From: an uncultured Clostridia bacterium
GTDB lineage: Bacteria > Bacillota > Clostridia > Oscillospirales > Ruminococcaceae
Length of the DNA stretch: 19,320 bases
Assembly (NCBI GenBank): GCA_946183095.1
Contig: CAMHBE010000005.1
Location: 1-19,320 of the forward strand
Direction: 5' to 3'
Shown: piece by piece, positions 15,017 to 19,320 of the stretch
How the letters are laid out: each line of letters opens with the position of its first letter
Numbering within the stretch: position 1 is the first letter of the stretch
Notes under the pieces: generated by a model
Told to the model about the DNA's origin: nothing
Database searches by the model: none
The model's input: only the letters and a program-made list of their open reading frames with translations
Program-made: the position numbers and the translations under genes

Positions 15017-15667
15017 ATGAAGTTAAGAAATGTTTTAGCAGTAGCAGCCGCATCGGCAGCAGCAGTTTCCATGCTCGCGGTAAGCGCATCCGCATACGAC
15101 ATCGACAAGGATCTCAAGACAGGCTGGAGCGTCAGCGCAACAGTTCCCGGCGTAGAATTTGAAGGTGCGACACCCGATTCCGTGTTCACTATCACATTCA
15201 CAGCAGACGCATCCCTCGCAGATAAGTCAGGTCACGACTACTGGTGCATCAAGCCGATGATAAACGACACAGGCTGGCCGTTCATCGACACACTGGTAGG
15301 TCCCGCGCTCTCCGACGGCAAGGACTCCTACCCCGTACAGCCCGACCAGACCGAGCTTAAATTCACCATTCCCGCCGAGGAACTCGAACACATTCAGACT
15401 GCGGGTATGGCATTCATGGGTCACGGCGTTACGCTCGGCTCCATAACCTTCTCAAACGATGAGACACTTCCCGCACCCGCCGAAGATGCAGCTCCCGCCG
15501 AAGAGGCAGCTCCCGCCGAAGAGCCTGCACAGACCGGTGATGTTGCGGCAGCTTCCGACAGCAGCAAGGGAGACAACCCCTCCACAGGTGTTGAGGATAT
15601 CGCAGGCGCAGCAGTTGCAATGCTCGCATCCGCAGGTCTCATGGCAGTATCGAGAAAAAGATCGTAA
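15017..15667 (+). CDS. Secreted surface protein with NPSTG sorting signal and possible carbohydrate-binding fold
   Basis: The 216-residue protein has a signal peptide (MKLRNVLAVA start, likely cleaved after ASA at residue 26), an ectodomain (about 27-150), and an Ala/Pro/Glu linker with PAEDAA, PAEEAA and PAEEPA repeats. It ends with a cell-wall sorting signal: NPSTG at 187-191, a hydrophobic stretch (about 195-211) and the tail SRKRS. The ectodomain is beta-rich, with WCIKP, a Trp-rich patch and AFMGHGVTLGSITFS. This last pattern is reminiscent of jelly-roll carbohydrate-binding modules; no CBM family could be assigned. AAAGGA lies 9 bases before the ATG. There is no enzyme domain. The product should be displayed on the cell surface by a sortase encoded elsewhere. 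Confidence 0.9.
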   Translation: MKLRNVLAVAAASAAAVSMLAVSASAYDIDKDLKTGWSVSATVPGVEFEGATPDSVFTITFTADASLADKSGHDYWCIKPMINDTGWPFIDTLVGPALSDGKDSYPVQPDQTELKFTIPAEELEHIQTAGMAFMGHGVTLGSITFSNDETLPAPAEDAAPAEEAAPAEEPAQTGDVAAASDSSKGDNPSTGVEDIAGAAVAMLASAGLMAVSRKRS

Positions 15668-15721
15668 AAATTTCTGATAAATACAGAAAATTTGTGCAGA
15701 ACAAAAGATAAATAAAAAACG

Positions 15722-15759
15722 ACCGACCTTGCATCGTTTCGCAGGGTCGGTTTTCGTTT
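15722..15759. terminator. Bidirectional intrinsic terminator
   Basis: ACCGACCTTGC (15722-15732) pairs with GCAGGGTCGGT (15741-15751), an 11-bp stem with one G-U, around an 8-base loop. It is followed on the + strand by TTTTCGTTT. On the minus strand the stem is followed by CG and six T residues (complement of the A-run at 15714-15719). It can therefore end both the surface protein transcript and the convergent lipoprotein transcript. Confidence 0.85.
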
Positions 15760-15777
15760 CAATGTTTCAATAAAGCA

Positions 15778-15835
15778 GGTGCAGCGGCGCATTCGCGCTT
15801 GTCCTTCCGGACTTGCGGCAGCCTGACGCTGCACC
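15778..15835. other. Structured element with a 9-bp closing stem
   Basis: GGTGCAGCG (15778-15786) pairs perfectly with CGCTGCACC (15827-15835). Between them are two small hairpins, GCGC-ATTC-GCGC and GTCC-TTCC-GGAC, and a competing GCAGC/GCTGC pairing. It lies 53 bases past the stop of the minus-strand lipoprotein gene. No tRNA features (anticodon, T-loop, CCA) are visible. It may be a 3' stability element or another dispersed repeat. Confidence 0.5.
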
Positions 15836-15888
15836 GGAATGATACCCATAACAGATACAGTCTTTTGACAGACTGATCTTCTAACCGC

Positions 15889-17301
15889 TCACTCTCCGTT
15901 GAGTACGGCGATCGCGGTGTCAATGGTGTTGATGTTACTTTCGAGCTGTACCGTCCAGCTTCCCTTTTCGGAGTCGGGGAAGAACGCGCCGTCGATGAGC
16001 ATATCCGATATAAGTGTCGCGGTATCGGAGTCAAAGCCCGTGGAGAAGTCGGAAACTATGCTGTAGTTGCCTATATTCTCAAACTCGCTCATGTAATCTA
16101 TCTGGTCGGACGTCCACTTTTTCTTCTTCATCTCGCTCTGCTTGACTTCTTCGCGAAGATCGGGGTCGGTGGAGCAGAGTCTTATCATGTTGATGAATGC
16201 CGCAGCGCCTTTGATGTTCTTTGAACCCGCCGGCACCAAGTAGCCGAATGTGGAGGATGCGTAGTAGTACTTGTCGGCGCTGGGGTCACGGGGTACGGGA
16301 ACGAACTCAACTTCGATGTCGGCGTATTTCTTCATGAAAGAATCGAGCTGATACTGACCGTAAACGAGGAAGCAAGCCTGACCGTTCACCAGCGGCTCGA
16401 CCTCGTTGCCCCACATTCCCTCACGCTTTGCGGTAAGTCCCTGTCTCGCTATATCACCGAGGAAGGTCATTGCGCGGTCTATCTCCGGGGAGCGCATATT
16501 GTTGGTTATCTTGCCGTTCTCAATGCCGATAACGGGCTTGCCGGTGGTGGCGATGAAGGTCGTGGTGAGGTTGCCGTAAACGCCCACGGCATCGGTATCG
16601 CTGGAATCGACAAACTTGATCATCGTGTCACGGAACGAGTTCCAGTCCCACTCCCCGCTGTCATACAGTTCTTTCGGGGTGGTGATGCCGTATTCGGACA
16701 AGCGCGCCCTGCTGTAGAAAACGTAGTCGGTGAGCGCTGTTGCGAACCACGGATAATAGCAGTGCTTACCGTTCCATGCGTGCTGCTCGATAAGCTCCTC
16801 CATGCCCTGCCACTGCGGGAGAGACAGGTCGATGTAGTCGGTGAGGTCTTCATAGACGTTTTTCGATATCAGCAGCGGGAATGTCTCGCTCTCCTTGTCA
16901 ACAAGGTCGGGGGAATCTCCGCTGGAGATAAGCACCTGCAGCTTCTCGATGCGCTCCGCCCAGCTGCACTGGAGATAGTCTATCGTGCCGCCGTATGTTT
17001 CCTCGAACAGCTTTACCGCGGGCTTTATGTCGCCTGCCGTTCGCATATCGTAGTAGCCGAGGTATGTGAGGTTGGGATCCTCCAGCTTATCGGCGGTCTC
17101 GTCAACGAACTCCGCCATGTCAACGGGGTTCTCTATATCATCGTCAACGGTCGTTTCCGTTGTGGTGGTTACAGCGGCTTCCGTGGCTGTCGCCGCCGTC
17201 GTCTGCGCGGTATCTCTTGCGCTGCTCTGACCGCAGGCTCCCGTGCAGAGCATTGCAGCCGTGAGAAGTGCGGCAATGCTTATCTTACTTGCTTTTCTCA
17301 T
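15889..17301 (-). CDS. Solute-binding lipoprotein of an ABC transporter (family 1), orphan, downstream of gyrA
   Basis: The 470-residue protein has a lipoprotein signal (MRKASKISIAALLTAAMLC, lipobox TGAC with Cys23), a Thr/Ala linker (about 25-55) and an extracellular family 1 binding domain. QCSWAERIEKLQVLISSGDSPDL near 111-133 and the DSGEWDWNSFRDTM stretch align directly with the lipoprotein at 12524-13957, so the two are paralogues. CACCTCTTT (17307-17315), which reads AAAGAGGTG on the minus strand, is the ribosome site and supports ATG 17301-17299. It starts 15 bases after the gyrA stop, so it is probably cotranscribed with gyrA or has a promoter inside it. No permease or ATPase gene is present. 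The ligand is unknown; a sugar is the usual guess for this family. Confidence 0.93.
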   Translation of the reverse strand: MRKASKISIAALLTAAMLCTGACGQSSARDTAQTTAATATEAAVTTTTETTVDDDIENPVDMAEFVDETADKLEDPNLTYLGYYDMRTAGDIKPAVKLFEETYGGTIDYLQCSWAERIEKLQVLISSGDSPDLVDKESETFPLLISKNVYEDLTDYIDLSLPQWQGMEELIEQHAWNGKHCYYPWFATALTDYVFYSRARLSEYGITTPKELYDSGEWDWNSFRDTMIKFVDSSDTDAVGVYGNLTTTFIATTGKPVIGIENGKITNNMRSPEIDRAMTFLGDIARQGLTAKREGMWGNEVEPLVNGQACFLVYGQYQLDSFMKKYADIEVEFVPVPRDPSADKYYYASSTFGYLVPAGSKNIKGAAAFINMIRLCSTDPDLREEVKQSEMKKKKWTSDQIDYMSEFENIGNYSIVSDFSTGFDSDTATLISDMLIDGAFFPDSEKGSWTVQLESNINTIDTAIAVLNGE

Positions 17302-17316
17302 AAATGCACCTCTTTA

Positions 17317-19320
17317 TCATTCGTCATTCTCGTCCGCATCTTCCGCGATCTCTTCTTCATCAACGGTATCTGTCTCGTCGGCTTCGCTGTCGTTCATGAC
17401 GATGACCTCGGCTTCGCTCTCTTCCTTTGCAAGTTCTTCCTCCGAGAGCTGCTCAACTTCCTCGGTCTGCTCATTCTCGTCATGCTCCGTTCTTGTGAAG
17501 GAAACGACCGTGCTGCCCTCCGAGAGCTTCATCACGCGAACGCCCTTTGCGGGGCTGTTCAGCAGGTTCATGTCGTTTGCGCGTATGCGGATGATAACGC
17601 CGTCGCTGCTGATAAGTATAACATCATCGTCGCTGCCGAGGGCGCGTATGCCGCAGACATGACCGCGTTCGTCGTCTGTGCGGTAGTTCATCACGCCGAG
17701 TGTGGCGCGGTTCTTTCTCGGGTAGTTGTACAGCGGCTTTCCGTTCTCGTCGAGCTTCTTATTGCCGTCCTTGTCGAGTTTGAACAGCGAAGTGCGCCTG
17801 CCGTAGCCCTTGTCGGTAACGGTCAGTATCGTCATATCCTCGCTGTATATCTTTGTTGCGCCCACAACATAATCGCCCTCACGGAGCCTTATCGCCTTGA
17901 CACCTGCGGCTGTTCTGCCCATAAGGCGGACGGTATCCTCCATGAAGCACAGTGCTCTGCCGTCATGTGTGGCTACGAGCACACCGGAGTCGCCCTCGGT
18001 GATATAAGCCGCAGCTATCTCGTCATCCTCGGCGAGAGTTATGGCGCGCAGTCCCTTCTTTCGTATGTTGCGGAATGCGGACAGCGGGGTGCGCTTTATC
18101 TTGCCCTGCTTTGTGATGCAGATGAATATCTTGTTCTCCGCAAAATCGGAAGATTTGAGCATTACCGCAACTTTCTCGTCCTCTTCGAGCTGTATCAGGT
18201 TCACAACGTTGGTGCCCCTGCTCTGGCGGGAGCCTTCCGGCACCTCAAAGCAGCGTATCTTGTGCATATTGCCCTTGTTGGTGATGAACAGCAGATTATC
18301 GTGGGACGAGGAGATAAACACGTTCTCGATGAAATCCTCGTCACGCTGCTTGATGCCGGAAACGCCCTTGCCGCCGCGCTTCTGGAGATTATATACCTCA
18401 ACGGGCTGGCGCTTCATGTAGCCGAGGTTGGTATATGTCAGCACACATTCCTCTACGGGGATGAGGTCTTCGATATCGACTTCGCCGCTGACCTGCTCTA
18501 TCGACGTGCGGCGCTCGTCACCGTATTTCTTCCTGATAACGTCGAGTTCCTCACGGATAACGGCATACACTTTCGCCTTATCGGAGAGTATCTCGATAAA
18601 TCCGCCTATCTTGCCCATTATCTCGGAAAGTTCCTCTTCTATCTTTTCCTTTTCAAGACCCGTGAGCTGTCCGAGACGCATCTGCACTATCGCGTCCGCC
18701 TGCGCTTCGGAAAGTCCCGTCTCGTGCTCGAACACGATATTCTTGTATTTCTCGTCCATAGCGCGGGTGAGCAGCTGACTGAGGTCGGCTTCCTTAAAGC
18801 GCTCCATGAGGCGCTCCTTGCCCTCCTGCACCGTTTTGCTCGAACGCAGTATGGCGATAACTTCATCTATGTTGTCGATAGCGAGCATGAAGCCTTGCAG
18901 CAGATGTGCGCGGTTCCTTGCACGCTCAAGGTCAAAGCGAGTACGGCGCTCTATTACTTCCACCTGGAAATCGAGGTAGCTCGTGAGCATATCCTTGAGC
19001 GGCAGCACCTTCGGTTCACCGTTCACGAGGGCGAGCATTATAACGCCCACGGTGTCCTGAAGCTGCGTGTAGCTGTAGAGCTTGTTGAGCACGACATTCG
19101 CGTTCGCGTCGCGCTTCAGCTCCATGACTATCTTCATGCCGTTGCGGTCGGATTCGTCGCGCAGAGTGGCGATGCCCTCAACGCGCTTGTCGCGCATCAG
19201 TTCGCCTATGGATTCGAGCAGTCTGGTCTTGTTGACCATGTACGGTATCTCGGTGACAACTATGCGGGTATGTGTCTTTTCCTCGATGATCTCCGCACGT
19301 CCGCGCAGTGTTATCTTGCC
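17317..19320 (-). CDS. gyrA: DNA gyrase subunit A, C-terminal part (5' end outside window)
   Basis: The frame is open from the right window edge to TGA 17319-17317, 667 codons, and begins GKITLRGRAEIIEEKTHTRI. It matches GyrA after the catalytic Tyr: the IVVTEIPY(M)VNKT region, the coiled coil (residues about 110-250), then the C-terminal beta-pinwheel that wraps DNA. The GyrA-box QKRGGKG is intact at 18384-18364, which marks gyrase rather than topoisomerase IV. The Met at 19239 is internal, not a start. About 200 N-terminal residues, including the active-site Tyr, lie outside the window. The last ~50 residues are strongly acidic (many Glu/Asp), consistent with a regulatory tail. The RBS of the next gene lies right after its stop. 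Confidence 0.96.
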   Translation of the reverse strand, partial: GKITLRGRAEIIEEKTHTRIVVTEIPYMVNKTRLLESIGELMRDKRVEGIATLRDESDRNGMKIVMELKRDANANVVLNKLYSYTQLQDTVGVIMLALVNGEPKVLPLKDMLTSYLDFQVEVIERRTRFDLERARNRAHLLQGFMLAIDNIDEVIAILRSSKTVQEGKERLMERFKEADLSQLLTRAMDEKYKNIVFEHETGLSEAQADAIVQMRLGQLTGLEKEKIEEELSEIMGKIGGFIEILSDKAKVYAVIREELDVIRKKYGDERRTSIEQVSGEVDIEDLIPVEECVLTYTNLGYMKRQPVEVYNLQKRGGKGVSGIKQRDEDFIENVFISSSHDNLLFITNKGNMHKIRCFEVPEGSRQSRGTNVVNLIQLEEDEKVAVMLKSSDFAENKIFICITKQGKIKRTPLSAFRNIRKKGLRAITLAEDDEIAAAYITEGDSGVLVATHDGRALCFMEDTVRLMGRTAAGVKAIRLREGDYVVGATKIYSEDMTILTVTDKGYGRRTSLFKLDKDGNKKLDENGKPLYNYPRKNRATLGVMNYRTDDERGHVCGIRALGSDDDVILISSDGVIIRIRANDMNLLNSPAKGVRVMKLSEGSTVVSFTRTEHDENEQTEEVEQLSEEELAKEESEAEVIVMNDSEADETDTVDEEEIAEDADENDE

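Noticed and set aside
15778..15835. tRNA gene
   Set aside because: The cloverleaf-like folding lacks the T-loop, anticodon stem geometry and conserved tRNA bases.

Overview
The window (19,320 bases) looks like chromosomal DNA from a Gram-positive, strictly anaerobic member of the Clostridia, most likely Ruminococcus-like (Oscillospiraceae/Ruminococcaceae). The reasons are a GatCAB amidotransferase operon, lipoproteins with Cys lipoboxes followed by Thr/Ala linkers, a surface protein ending in an NPSTG-type sorting signal, a biotin synthase of the anaerobe type, and GC-rich coding sequence with heavy use of the Ile codon ATA. The assignment is inferred from gene content; no 16S or species marker is present. 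No complete mobile element, tRNA, rRNA or CRISPR array was seen.

Region 1 (1-5154, + strand) handles aspartate/asparagine decoding: the end of gatC, then gatA and gatB (Asp-tRNA(Asn)/Glu-tRNA(Gln) amidotransferase), a 47-residue unknown ORF, and aspS. The aspS product should supply the mischarged Asp-tRNA(Asn) that GatCAB amidates. Region 2 (5155-5502) is a 348-base stretch without a convincing gene. It is built from an 18-bp tandem repeat carrying in-frame stop codons, strong hairpins and a triplicated GC-rich module, and resembles a dispersed intergenic repeat element. It is followed by a 92-residue protein of unknown function with its own terminator.

Region 3 (5855-12430, + strand) reads as one six-gene transcription unit behind a near-consensus promoter: MoxR ATPase, DUF58 protein, membrane transglutaminase (TgpA-like), then birA (ligase only), bioY (biotin uptake) and bioB (biotin synthase). 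Gaps are 17, 1, -4, 4 and 21 bases. It joins a cell-envelope MoxR/DUF58/transglutaminase module to biotin salvage, synthesis and attachment.

Region 4 (12452-17301) has two paralogous solute-binding lipoproteins with no permease or ATPase nearby, a divergent AraC-family regulator, and a sortase-type surface protein whose ectodomain may be a jelly-roll carbohydrate-binding fold. This is the most unusual part of the window. I read it as a candidate glycan or solute capture or sensing locus; that function is inferred. Region 5 (17317-19320, - strand) is the 3' two thirds or more of gyrA. The second lipoprotein gene starts only 15 bases after the gyrA stop.
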